This document shows, piece after piece, positions 8,645-16,762 of a DNA stretch of 64,000 nucleotides. Position numbers and translations under genes: made by a program. The number at the start of each line of letters is the position of its first letter. Position 1 is the stretch's first letter. The notes under the pieces are model-generated. The model was not told the DNA's origin. It made no database searches and worked only from the letters and a program-made list of their open reading frames with translations. Source of the stretch: Cyanobium sp. Cruz CV13-4-11 (lineage in GTDB: Bacteria > Cyanobacteriota > Cyanobacteriia > PCC-6307 > Cyanobiaceae); assembly GCF_024346055.1 (NCBI RefSeq), contig NZ_JAGQCH010000009.1, forward strand, positions 1 through 64,000, given 5' to 3'.

Positions 8645-9370
8645 TCAGCCGGCCATCGTCATCAGGTTCAGACCATGCAATCCCTCGACGAGCAGGTAGG
8701 CCCCGAGCACCAGGGCCAGCACCCCCACCAGCCACTCGGCCTTGTGCTGCAGCCAGTCCTCCAGACGGGTGATCGGCTCGCGGATCGCCCCGCCGCTCAC
8801 CAGCCAGGCCAGGGGAGGCAGCAGCAGCAGGGAGCTGGCCATCAGGGTGAAGAGCCCCGTCACCTCGGCGTCGGCGGTGAGGCCGGGGTCGTTGAGCAGC
8901 AGCAGGCCGGCCTCTTTGAGATAGAAGACCAGGTTCTCCGGGGTGAGCAGGGCACTGGTGGCGCCGATCAACACCAGGGTGAGCGTGCTGAAATCGGGCA
9001 GCTGGTTCATCAGCCGCAGGGCCATGCCCTCCTCGCCGAGGTTGGCCTGGGGGGTGAGCTGGTACAGCCCCAGGCCCACGAGGGCGCCGGCACCGAGCAG
9101 GTCGATCAGCACCTGCTCCCGCTCGCCGTGGCTGAGGCTGATGGAGAAGGCTTCTCCCAGCACCATCAACACCACGATGGCCAGGGCATTGGCCGCCGCC
9201 CAGCCCGCCACGTAGGCCATCGCCCGCTGCAGAGGGGACCGGCCCAGCAGCAGCAGGGTGACCACGGCGATGTGAAGGGGGCTGAAGGCGATGCCGATGC
9301 CGAACAGGGACGACTTGGTGATCAGCGCGGGGGACAGGAGCGCTGGGACGCTGAGGGCAAGGGGGGGCAA
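8645..9370 (-). CDS. GAP-family (LysE-like) integral membrane protein
   Basis: 241 residues with about six hydrophobic segments. The order and wording (GIAFSPLHIAVVTLLLLG near the N-terminus, TPENLVFYLKEAG in the middle and a C-terminal GVLALVLGAYLLVEGL) fit the GAP family (Sap/DUF2910), relatives of LysE-type exporters first described for mycobacterial peptidoglycolipid export. In cyanobacteria the substrate is unknown. It is encoded on the same strand as the exported protein at 8020 and 103 bases downstream of the SulP gene. Confidence 0.68.
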   Translation of the reverse strand: MPPLALSVPALLSPALITKSSLFGIGIAFSPLHIAVVTLLLLGRSPLQRAMAYVAGWAAANALAIVVLMVLGEAFSISLSHGEREQVLIDLLGAGALVGLGLYQLTPQANLGEEGMALRLMNQLPDFSTLTLVLIGATSALLTPENLVFYLKEAGLLLLNDPGLTADAEVTGLFTLMASSLLLLPPLAWLVSGGAIREPITRLEDWLQHKAEWLVGVLALVLGAYLLVEGLHGLNLMTMAG

Positions 9371-9473
9371 GGAGGCGATCAGCGATTCGGGAGTCGGCCA
9401 TTCTCCACGACACGGCCGGGCCGCCGTGAGCTGGGGCGTCGCAACGGAACCGATTCGCGCTTCGCGTTTGCCT

Positions 9474-11678
9474 TCAATTGGACAGGTTGAAGGCCAGTTC
9501 GTTGGTGAAGATCAGCCTTTCCCCCAGCCGCCTGGCGACGATCTTGTGCAGCAGGATCGCGGCGCTGGGATCCTGATCTTCCAGTTCGGCAAGGTCGGCG
9601 ATAGCCAGGGAGAGGGAACAGACGACGGTCTGGGCGATCACGGAGGCCGATGTTTCCCGGCGGAGATAAAAACTGATCTCGCCGACGCAGGTTCCTGGAT
9701 CCATGGTGCGCAGGCGGATCGGAGGATCCTCCGGTCTGTTCCGGCGTTCCACGCTCACACGTCCAGAGAGGATGAAATGCAGGCCAACGGGCGGAGATCC
9801 CTGCTCGATGATGATGGATCCCGGCGGCCATTCCTGGTGACTCAGATAACCGATAAGCCGTTCACGGGCTGCTTCTTCGGCCGGGGTGAAGGCTTCAAGA
9901 AGCGAATCGATTCCATGGTGCTCCTGGGGCAGCGTATGGGCATGGAAGGTCAGTAATTCATTCTCGCAATACTCCAGGCCATGGTCGAGATCCTGGAACC
10001 AGTCGATCCCTTCGATCCCTCCCTCGAGCACCTTCGCCTTTTTCAGGGAGTGGAGAATCTGCTGGCTGGGCGCTGTCAGAATGAGTTCCACACTGTAGGA
10101 ATCGCAGAGTTGCTTGATGCGGCTGAAGGTGTTGATGGCTGAGGCATCGATGCCGCTGCCCCGCTTCATGTCGATCAGGACCCAGTGGGGATTCGTATGG
10201 TCCCGGGATTCGAGGTGGCGGCCGATGGTCCGCAGCAGACCATGGGCGGTGCCGAAGAACAGGTGCCCCTGGAGACAGAGGATCAGGATCGAATCGCCGT
10301 AGCACTCCAGCACTTTGGTTTTGGCATCGTCACGATCGACGTTGCTGCGTCTGGTGCGCCCCGTCAGCATCAACCGGATGGCGGAGATGCGGCTGTAGTC
10401 GAAGGTGAACAGGGCCACCGCCAGAATCAGCCCGAAGATGATTGCCGCCATCCATCCAGCCGCCAGCATCACCAGCAGGATGGCCAGCAGGATGGAATAT
10501 TCCATGCCCGAGAGAAACACTCTCTGATCCACCAGCCAGTTGCCCAGCAGGGAAAGCCCCAGGAACAGCAGCAGCCCCCCGGTGATCGCATAGGGGATCT
10601 GATTCACCAGTCCCTGCCCGCCCACCAGGGCCGCCAGGCAGAGCATGGAGGAGATCAACCCGGTGGAACGGCCCCGCACCCCCATGTGATGGGGCAGGGC
10701 CGTGGCGCTCAGGGAGTGGAAGCCTGCCGGACTGCCCACGCAGGCGGCCAGCAGGTTCGCCAGGCCGACGGCCTTGAGATCGCGGTTGAAGTCGAGTTCC
10801 TTGCCGATCGTCGCTTCGATGGCACTGGCATTCATCAGGGTGCCCAGGCTGGCGATGAAGGCCACCGACAGCATGTCGGGAATCATCCGGGCCAGGCTGC
10901 CCCAGCCGATGCGGTGAAGATCGGGCCAGCCGGCCGCCAGTTCCCGGGGGGACAGGGCCAGTTCCCGGGCAGGGAGGAGGCCGGCCTCCCGCGCCTGGGC
11001 GAGCTCGGTGCCGGAGAGGGCCAGGGCGCCGTGGAAGACCATCAGACCGATCACCAGGAAGGCCGGGATCGTCAGCCAGGAGCGCCAGATCCGGGTGGCC
11101 AGAAACATCGCCAGGCCGAAGGTCGCTCCAGGCAGCCACAGGTGCAGGGAGGAGGCCTGCAGCAGCAGAGGCAGATCGAAGCCCCCTCCCCCGCTGGAGA
11201 GCATCACGCTGAAGCCGCCCTTGGCGAGCAGCATGCCACTGCCTGCCACGAAGCCCCCCAGGACGGGATAGGGCAGAAAGCGGAACAGATTGCCGGCCCG
11301 GCCCATTCCCATCAGCAGCGACAGCAGGCCGAACAGAAACGTGGTGCCGGCGATCATCACCAGCACGGTGGCGAAGGGATCGGCCTGGGGATGGGTGGTC
11401 GGCAGCTGGCCGACCAGGCGGGTGCTCAGCAGCGCCAGGATGACGATCGGCAACTCATGGGGCCGGCCCACGGTTCCCGGAAACGATCCGGTCAAGGTGA
11501 GGACGAGCCCGATCACGACCGCGCCGGTCAGGGTCATCAGGAATCCCAGGCCCATCGAGGGCTCCAGGGGACCCTTGTAGAGCAGCGTTGCGAAGGAGGC
11601 CTGGGTCAGGATCGTCAGGATCCCGACGGTCAACCCAGCGGAGAGCGACGCAGCGATCCGATGCGCTCGGGGCGACAT
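9474..11678 (-). CDS. SulP-family anion transporter with STAS and cyclic-nucleotide-like domains
   Basis: 734 residues in three parts. Residues about 10-440 are the SLC26/SulP membrane domain (PYPVLGGFVAGSG; N-A-SAIEATIGKELDFNRDLKAVG). About 450-570 is a STAS domain (LILCLQGHLFFGTA; HWVLIDMKRGSGIDASAINT). About 600-725 is a cNMP-binding-like beta barrel (GSIIIEQGSPPVGLHFILSG; GTCVGEISFYLRRETSASV). SulP proteins carry sulfate, bicarbonate or other anions. The phosphate-binding cassette has Thr where cyclic-nucleotide receptors have Arg (ETSA instead of PRTA), so nucleotide binding is doubtful. The 3' half looks less GC-rich than its surroundings. The substrate cannot be assigned. Confidence 0.9.
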   Translation of the reverse strand: MSPRAHRIAASLSAGLTVGILTILTQASFATLLYKGPLEPSMGLGFLMTLTGAVVIGLVLTLTGSFPGTVGRPHELPIVILALLSTRLVGQLPTTHPQADPFATVLVMIAGTTFLFGLLSLLMGMGRAGNLFRFLPYPVLGGFVAGSGMLLAKGGFSVMLSSGGGGFDLPLLLQASSLHLWLPGATFGLAMFLATRIWRSWLTIPAFLVIGLMVFHGALALSGTELAQAREAGLLPARELALSPRELAAGWPDLHRIGWGSLARMIPDMLSVAFIASLGTLMNASAIEATIGKELDFNRDLKAVGLANLLAACVGSPAGFHSLSATALPHHMGVRGRSTGLISSMLCLAALVGGQGLVNQIPYAITGGLLLFLGLSLLGNWLVDQRVFLSGMEYSILLAILLVMLAAGWMAAIIFGLILAVALFTFDYSRISAIRLMLTGRTRRSNVDRDDAKTKVLECYGDSILILCLQGHLFFGTAHGLLRTIGRHLESRDHTNPHWVLIDMKRGSGIDASAINTFSRIKQLCDSYSVELILTAPSQQILHSLKKAKVLEGGIEGIDWFQDLDHGLEYCENELLTFHAHTLPQEHHGIDSLLEAFTPAEEAARERLIGYLSHQEWPPGSIIIEQGSPPVGLHFILSGRVSVERRNRPEDPPIRLRTMDPGTCVGEISFYLRRETSASVIAQTVVCSLSLAIADLAELEDQDPSAAILLHKIVARRLGERLIFTNELAFNLSN

Positions 11679-11821
11679 GCGTGTTCAACGACCCCAGAAG
11701 CGAAGACAGGCTACCTGTCGGTTCTCAGGCCCCAAGATCCCGATGGGCGCCCATGCCCCAGCGTCTTCTCTGGGTAAGGGAGTCTTCCCCTGCCGCTGCT
11801 GGAGGGGAGGACGGGATTGGA

Positions 11822-11893
<72 letters not shown>

Positions 11894-11904
11894 ATGTGGA
11901 AAGG

Positions 11905-11986
11905 TGGGCCGGGTTGGATTTGAACCAACGTAGGCAGAGCCAGCGGATTTACAGTCCGCCCCCATTAACCACTCGGGCACCGACCC
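11905..11986 (-). tRNA. trnY-GTA: tRNA-Tyr (anticodon GTA)
   Basis: 82 nt class II tRNA with a long variable arm (about 11928-11941). The acceptor GGGTCGG/CCGGCCC includes one G-T pair; the anticodon stem is GCGGA/TCCGC with loop CTGTAAA (GTA); the T arm is TTGG-TTCAAAT-CCAA; the discriminator is A. No encoded CCA. Confidence 0.96.
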
Positions 11987-12028
11987 GAACCACACCTTCA
12001 GAACTTACCAGCCGACCTTCCACCCCCC

Positions 12029-12484
12029 ATGCGCCTGCTCGTGCTCCACGGCCCCAACCTCAACCTGCTCGGCCAGCGGGAGCCCGGCCTCTATGGCAGC
12101 AGCACCCTTGCGGCCATCGATGCGGCCCTGGAGCAGCAGGCCATCGAGCTGGGGGTGGAGCTGACCTGCTTCCAGAGCAACCATGAGGGGGCCCTGGTCG
12201 ACCGCATCCAGCAGGCGGGAGGGCAGGCCGGGAGCCCGGCCAGTGACGGGATCCTGATCAACGCCGCCGCCTACACCCACACCTCGGTGGCGATCCGCGA
12301 TGCCCTGCTGGCCGTGGCCTTGCCGTTCGTGGAGGTGCACCTGAGCAACACCCACGCCCGCGAGCGCTTCCGGCACCGCTCCCTGCTGGCCGACCGGGCC
12401 CTGGGGGTCATCTGCGGCTTCGGCCCCACCAGCTACCGCCTCGCCTTGGAGGGCCTGGTGGCCCATCTGCGGGCTTCGGCATGA
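12029..12484 (+). CDS. aroQ: 3-dehydroquinate dehydratase, type II
   Basis: 151 residues. It catalyses the third step of the shikimate pathway. The N-terminal [17 protein letters not shown] carries the lid arginine and catalytic tyrosine; [21 protein letters not shown] and EVHLSN(T)HARERFRH(R)S complete the type II dodecamer signature, the last holding the general-acid histidine. The stop overlaps the miaE start (ATGA, 12481-12484), so the two are translationally coupled. Confidence 0.97.
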   Translation: MRLLVLHGPNLNLLGQREPGLYGSSTLAAIDAALEQQAIELGVELTCFQSNHEGALVDRIQQAGGQAGSPASDGILINAAAYTHTSVAIRDALLAVALPFVEVHLSNTHARERFRHRSLLADRALGVICGFGPTSYRLALEGLVAHLRASA

Positions 12485-13092
12485 GCGGCGCCTCCCTGCC
12501 CGTGGCGGCCGCCCGGGTGAAATGGCTGGCCGCCCCCAGCAGCGCCGCCTGGCTGGAGCAGGCCCTGGCCCACCCCGAGCTGCTGCTGATCGACCACGCC
12601 CACTGCGAGCGCAAGGCGGCCGGCGCCGCCCTGCAGCTGATGTTCCGCTACCCCTCCGATGGGGAGCTGGCTGCGGTGCTCAGCCCCCTGGCCCGGGAGG
12701 AGCTGGAACACTTCGAGCGGGTGCAGGCCCTGCTGGAGCGCCAGGGCCTCGGCCTGCGGGCCCTGGCCGCCCCGCCCTACGGCGCCACCCTGGCTGCCCT
12801 GGTGCGGCGCAATGAGCCGGAGCGGATGCTCGACAGCTTCCTGGTGGCGGGCCTGATCGAGGCCCGCAGCCATGAGCGCATGGCCCTGCTGGCCGCCCAC
12901 AGCCCCGACCCGGAGCTGCGGGAGCTCTACGCCGACCTGCTGGCCAGTGAGGCCCGCCATTTCGGCCTCTACTGGGTGCTGTGCGAACGGCGCTGGCCCC
13001 GGCCGGTGGTGGCCGAACGCCTCGCGGCCCTGGCCCAGCAGGAGGCGGTCATCCTCGCCAACCTCCATCCCCAGCCGCGCATGCACAGCTGA
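12481..13092 (+). CDS. miaE: tRNA 2-methylthio-N6-isopentenyladenosine-37 hydroxylase
   Basis: 203 residues. The di-iron ferritin-like fold of MiaE is visible through its carboxylate/histidine helices: [27 protein letters not shown] and [12 protein letters not shown], then [10 protein letters not shown]. It hydroxylates ms2i6A at position 37 in tRNAs that read U-initial codons. It overlaps aroQ by four bases. It is convergent with mtnD, 9 bases between stops. Confidence 0.9.
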   Translation: MSGASLPVAAARVKWLAAPSSAAWLEQALAHPELLLIDHAHCERKAAGAALQLMFRYPSDGELAAVLSPLAREELEHFERVQALLERQGLGLRALAAPPYGATLAALVRRNEPERMLDSFLVAGLIEARSHERMALLAAHSPDPELRELYADLLASEARHFGLYWVLCERRWPRPVVAERLAALAQQEAVILANLHPQPRMHS

Positions 13093-13101
13093 GCCGGACT
13101 T

Positions 13102-13671
13102 TCAGGCCGCCGCGGCGAGCACCTGCTCCAGCAGCGGGAAGCGCGTCGCGATCGGGTCGCCGGTGAAGGTGGCCACCCAGCCCTCGCTGTTGTTGAAGAA
13201 GCGCAGGGCGCAGAAGCTGGGGCGCTCGCCGGTGTCGAACCAGTGGCGGGTGCCGGCGGGCACGCCGATCCAGTCACCCTGCTCGCACACCACCTGCACC
13301 ACCTCGCCGGCGATGTGCAGACAGAACAGGCCGTGGCCCTCGACGAAGAAGCGCACCTCGTCCTCGGCGTGGGTGTGCTCGGAGAGGAACTTCGCCCGCA
13401 GGGCCTCCCGCTCCGGGTGATCGGGGCCGAGGCGGATGGCATCCACCGTCCGGTACCCCCCGTCGGCCTGGACACGGGCGATCTCAGCGGCGTAGGCGGC
13501 CAGGATCGCCGCCTGGTCGGCGTCAGCCGTCAGGGCCACCGGTGTGGCCCAGCGCTCGAAGCGCACGCCCCGGGCCGCCAGTTCGCGGGCGATCACCGCG
13601 CCGTCGCTGCTCTGCACAAGGGGAACGTCGGGGCCGCCGCCTGTGGCGGAGCGGATCACCAGGTGGGTCAT
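13102..13671 (-). CDS. mtnD: Acireductone dioxygenase (methionine salvage)
   Basis: 189 residues, a cupin metalloenzyme. The metal ligands are in EHTHAEDEVRFFVEG (HxHxxxxE) and in the later PAGTRHWFDTG (His). It cleaves the acireductone made by MtnC to formate and the 2-oxo acid of methionine (Fe form) or runs the off-pathway CO-producing reaction (Ni form); the sequence does not tell which. The upstream enzyme is the MtnBC fusion at 170-1522, about 12 kb away. It is divergent from the cobalamin gene, whose 5' end may overlap it. Confidence 0.92.
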   Translation of the reverse strand: MTHLVIRSATGGGPDVPLVQSSDGAVIARELAARGVRFERWATPVALTADADQAAILAAYAAEIARVQADGGYRTVDAIRLGPDHPEREALRAKFLSEHTHAEDEVRFFVEGHGLFCLHIAGEVVQVVCEQGDWIGVPAGTRHWFDTGERPSFCALRFFNNSEGWVATFTGDPIATRFPLLEQVLAAAA

Positions 13672-14482
13672 CGGAGCGCTCCGGGGCGTTCAGGGAAGCT
13701 GCAGCCTAGAAAGGCCCGACGCGGACCTCAGCCCCATCGCCGACCCTGCAGCCAGCGCCGGCCTCACCCTGGTGGGGGTGGGTCCCGGTGATCCGAACCT
13801 GCTCACCGTTGCCGCGGTGCGCGCCATCGAATCCGCCCATACCGTGGCCTACCCGGTTGCCCGCGAAGGGGCCGTGGGGATGGCGGCCAGCGTGGCCCAA
13901 CCCTGGATCGCGTCCGGCCAGCGGCGGCTGCCTTTGGTGTTCCCGATGGTGGCGGCGGCCGAGCCCCGCCGGCAGGCCTGGCATGCCGCCGCCGACCGGC
14001 TGGCCGCGGAGGTGGCCGGCGGGCGGGCGGTGGTGCTGCTCTGCGAGGGCGATGTGTCGCTGTTCGCCAGCAGCAGCTACGTGTTGCTGGCCCTGCGGCA
14101 GCGCCATCCCGGCCTCCCCGTCCGCCTGATTCCGGGCATCAGCGCCGTGGCCGCGGCCGCGGCCGCCGGGGCCTGGCCCCTGGCGCTGCAGCAGGAGGGC
14201 CTCCTGATCCGACCCACCCCGGAGCAGCCCCAGGAGCTGGAGGAGCTGCTGGCCCAGGCGGCGGCCGGGGGCTGGGTGCTGGCCCTGCTCAAGCTGGGGG
14301 GCCGCTGGCCCTGGGTGCGGCTCCTGCTGGCCGAGCGGGGGCTGCTGGCGGACGCGTTGTTTGCCCAGCGGGTGGGCTGGCCTGACCAGCAGCTCTGTCC
14401 GGCCTCCGAGGTGCCCGCCAACGCGGTCCCCTACTTCTCCCTGCTGCTGGTAAGGCAGGGGTGGCCGGCGGTGCTTCCATGA
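13643..14482 (+). CDS. cobI: Precorrin-2 C20-methyltransferase (cobalamin synthesis)
   Basis: The body is an SAM-dependent tetrapyrrole methylase: TLVGVGPGDPNLLTVAAV at the first strand, CEGDVSLFASSSYVL, and VRLIPGISAVAAAAAA are the family motifs, and VAYPVA fits the C20 subtype. It acts in the corrin ring pathway. The start is unclear. The methylase fold should begin near TLVGVGPGD (about 13763), yet no ATG, GTG or TTG lies between 13646 and GTG 13772, which would cut the first strand. GTG 13643 is used here; it overlaps the divergent mtnD by 29 bases. A rare start codon in the gap is possible. Confidence 0.82.
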   Translation: MAERITRWVIGALRGVQGSCSLERPDADLSPIADPAASAGLTLVGVGPGDPNLLTVAAVRAIESAHTVAYPVAREGAVGMAASVAQPWIASGQRRLPLVFPMVAAAEPRRQAWHAAADRLAAEVAGGRAVVLLCEGDVSLFASSSYVLLALRQRHPGLPVRLIPGISAVAAAAAAGAWPLALQQEGLLIRPTPEQPQELEELLAQAAAGGWVLALLKLGGRWPWVRLLLAERGLLADALFAQRVGWPDQQLCPASEVPANAVPYFSLLLVRQGWPAVLP

Positions 14483-14540
14483 CCGTTCGCGTTGTGCCCT
14501 GCCCTTGCCGATGCCCACCTTTGGGATGACAGCCAACGGC

Positions 14541-15167
14541 ATGACCGCCACCGACTGGTTCGCCCTGCTGCACCCGGTGGTGATCATCCTCTTCGTCTAT
14601 CCGGTGGTGGGAGCGACCATCCGGCTGGGGATCCTGGCGCGGGAACGGCGCCTCGACATCAACCCCCTGCCGCCGACGGTGGGGGTGGAGCACACCGACC
14701 ATGGCCGCTGGGTGACCTTGGGTGTGGTGGTGGCCGTGCTGATCGCCATGGCGGCCACCTACGCCAGGGGTGACGCCGCCGGCAGTATGGGATCGGGTGC
14801 GGCGCTGCTGCTGGCCGGCCTGGGATGCCTGGTGAGCTGCCTGGCCCTGTGGCGGGTCAAGGGCGCCCGGCTGCGGGCCGGTTTCGCCCTGATCTGCTGG
14901 CTGGGGCTGCTGACCCTGGGAGCCCAGCCCTCTCTCTGGCATCTGGGCCGCAGTCCCTTTGACGGGGGCGTGTGGGGGTCCCATTACTGGAGCGGGGTGC
15001 TGCTGTGTGGCCTGCTGCTGTTCGCCATGGCGGCCGCCCCCGAGACCCTGCGCTCCCCTCGCATGCGGCGGCTGCATGTCAGCGCCGCCTTCCTCACCGC
15101 CCTGCTGCTGGCGGTGCAGGCCATCAGCGGCAGCCGGGACCTGCTGGGCATGGCCCTGGGTCAGTGA
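14541..15167 (+). CDS. DUF4079 family membrane protein
   Basis: 208 residues from ATG 14541; in-frame starts at 14526, 14511 and 14505 (TTG) would add up to 12 residues. Five to six hydrophobic segments: LHPVVIILFVYPVVGATIRL, LGVVVAVLIAMAAT, GAALLLAGLGCLVSCLAL, FALICWLGLLTLGA and YWSGVLLCGLLLFAMAAA are clear. The conserved HP near the start and H-S-A-A-F near the end resemble DUF4079, a cyanobacterial/plastid family loosely like cytochrome b561 membrane bundles. Function unknown. Its 3' end overlaps the convergent dus gene by 44 bases. Confidence 0.78.
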   Translation: MTATDWFALLHPVVIILFVYPVVGATIRLGILARERRLDINPLPPTVGVEHTDHGRWVTLGVVVAVLIAMAATYARGDAAGSMGSGAALLLAGLGCLVSCLALWRVKGARLRAGFALICWLGLLTLGAQPSLWHLGRSPFDGGVWGSHYWSGVLLCGLLLFAMAAAPETLRSPRMRRLHVSAAFLTALLLAVQAISGSRDLLGMALGQ

Positions 15168-16179
15168 TCTCCAGCTCCGCCTCCGCCCGGTGCAGCAGCT
15201 CCAGGGCACTCTCCAGGCTGGGGGCGACCATCAGCTCCCGGCGCAGCCGGGCCGCGCCGGCGAACCCCTGGCAGGTCCAGCCCAGGTGCTTGCGGGCGAT
15301 CAGCAGCCCCTGATCGCCGCGGGCGGCCACCAGCGCCTCCAGGTGCTCCCTGGCCAGGGCGATCCGGGCGCGGCTGTCCGGCTCGGGGGGCAGGGGCCGG
15401 CCGGCGAGGGCCGCGGCGATGCGCCCCACCAGCCAGGGGTGCCCCAGGCTGCCCCGACCGACCATCACCCCGTCGGCGCCGGTGATGGTCAGGCAGCGCA
15501 AGGCCTCCTCCGGGCTCGTGATGTCGCCGTTGGCGATCAGCGGAATCCGCAGCGCCGCCTTCACCCGCCCGATCGCCCCCCAGTCGGCCCGGCCGGTGAA
15601 GCCCTGCTCCCGGGTGCGGCCGTGCAGGGTCAGGGCGCGGGCGCCGGCGTCCTGCAGGGCTAGGGCGAAGCCCACCGGATCGGCACTGGCCCCGCACCAG
15701 CCCAGCCTTGTCTTCACCGTCACCGGCACCCGCACCGCCGCCGCCACCGCCGCGACGATCCGCAGGGCCAGGTCGGGCTGGCGCAGAAGGCCGCTGCCGC
15801 CCCCCTTGCGGGCGATCTTGCGCACCGGACAGCCCATGTTGATGTCGATCAGCCAGGCTCCGGCGGCCTCGGCCCGGCGGGCCGCCTCGGCCATGGCGTC
15901 GGGCCGGTGGTCGAACAGCTGCACTCCGACGGGGCCGGGATCCTGGTCGAGGGCGGCCATCTTGGCGCCGCCGTGGCCCAGCTCCAGGGCCGTGGCATTG
16001 ACCATCTCCGTGAACAGGAGAGCCTCCGGGGCCCAGCGGCGCACCAGGGCGCGGAAGATGCCGTCGCTCACCCCCGCCAGGGGCGACTGCAGCACCCGGC
16101 AGGTGAGCAGCCTGTCGGTGCCGTTGCCTTCCAGGCGGAGGGGGCCGGTGGGGCAGGGGTGGGGGGCGGGACTGGGCAT
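15124..16179 (-). CDS. dus: tRNA-dihydrouridine synthase
   Basis: 351 residues, an FMN-dependent TIM barrel. SPLAGVSDGIFR is the N-terminal FMN loop. INMGCPVRKIARKGGGSGLL holds the catalytic cysteine and the following lysine motif. VKTRLGW, LHGRTREQGFTG, ANGDI and GVMVGRGSLG complete the Dus signature; the wording is closest to the DusC-like group. It reduces uridine in the D-loop of tRNA. The ATG (16179-16177) overlaps base for base with the divergent ATG of the next gene. Confidence 0.93.
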   Translation of the reverse strand: MPSPAPHPCPTGPLRLEGNGTDRLLTCRVLQSPLAGVSDGIFRALVRRWAPEALLFTEMVNATALELGHGGAKMAALDQDPGPVGVQLFDHRPDAMAEAARRAEAAGAWLIDINMGCPVRKIARKGGGSGLLRQPDLALRIVAAVAAAVRVPVTVKTRLGWCGASADPVGFALALQDAGARALTLHGRTREQGFTGRADWGAIGRVKAALRIPLIANGDITSPEEALRCLTITGADGVMVGRGSLGHPWLVGRIAAALAGRPLPPEPDSRARIALAREHLEALVAARGDQGLLIARKHLGWTCQGFAGAARLRRELMVAPSLESALELLHRAEAELEITDPGPCPAGPGCR

Positions 16180-16705
16180 GCTGGGGTCAGTCTCGGATGC
16201 TCAACGCCGCTTGGACGCTGCCGCCCCTGCCGCCCCGGAGCCCGATGCCGCCCAGGGGCCGTTTCCGCTCAGCCGCGCCCTGCTGGAGGCGGTGCTGGAG
16301 GACCGCACCAGCGATCGGTTCGTGTGCCGGCTGATCTGGGAGCGGCTGGGCTATCGCCCCGCCGCCGAGGGCCGCTGGCAGGCCGGGCCCGACACCCCGC
16401 CGGCCTGGGCCGAGGCCTTCCCCGAGGCGCCGGAGCTGATCGCCGAGCGGCCCGCGAGCGTGCGGCTCACCCGCTCGATCCCCCCCGAGCACAAGCAGCT
16501 GCTCAAGCAGCAGCTGGGCTTCGCCGGCTATCGCATCGGTGGCCTCTACCCCCGCCGCACCCGGCGGGCCACGGCGGTCAACTGGTTGCTGGCCCACCTG
16601 GCTGAGCGGGGCGAATCCATGCCCGAGGAAGGCCCCCTGCCGCCGCTCCTGGACCCGCCCAGCGATCCGGTGGCCGGCCACCCTGGGGATCTGCCGGTGG
16701 GTTGA
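16178..16705 (+). CDS. DUF1823 family protein
   Basis: 175 residues. The core FPLSRALLEAVLEDRTSDRF, the following VCRLIWERLGY, and HKQLLKQQLGF...GLYPRRTRRATAVNWLLAH are those of DUF1823, a soluble cyanobacterial family of unknown role. The first 25 residues are Ala/Pro-rich and the C-terminal 25 are disordered. No other ATG/GTG lies before the core, so ATG 16178 is favoured even though it shares CATG with the divergent dus start. Confidence 0.78.
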   Translation: MLGSVSDAQRRLDAAAPAAPEPDAAQGPFPLSRALLEAVLEDRTSDRFVCRLIWERLGYRPAAEGRWQAGPDTPPAWAEAFPEAPELIAERPASVRLTRSIPPEHKQLLKQQLGFAGYRIGGLYPRRTRRATAVNWLLAHLAERGESMPEEGPLPPLLDPPSDPVAGHPGDLPVG

Positions 16706-16762
16706 GCCGACGGTCCCTCTGTAGGGTCTTCGTAACGCATCCGTCGTAAGGAATAAGTCAGA

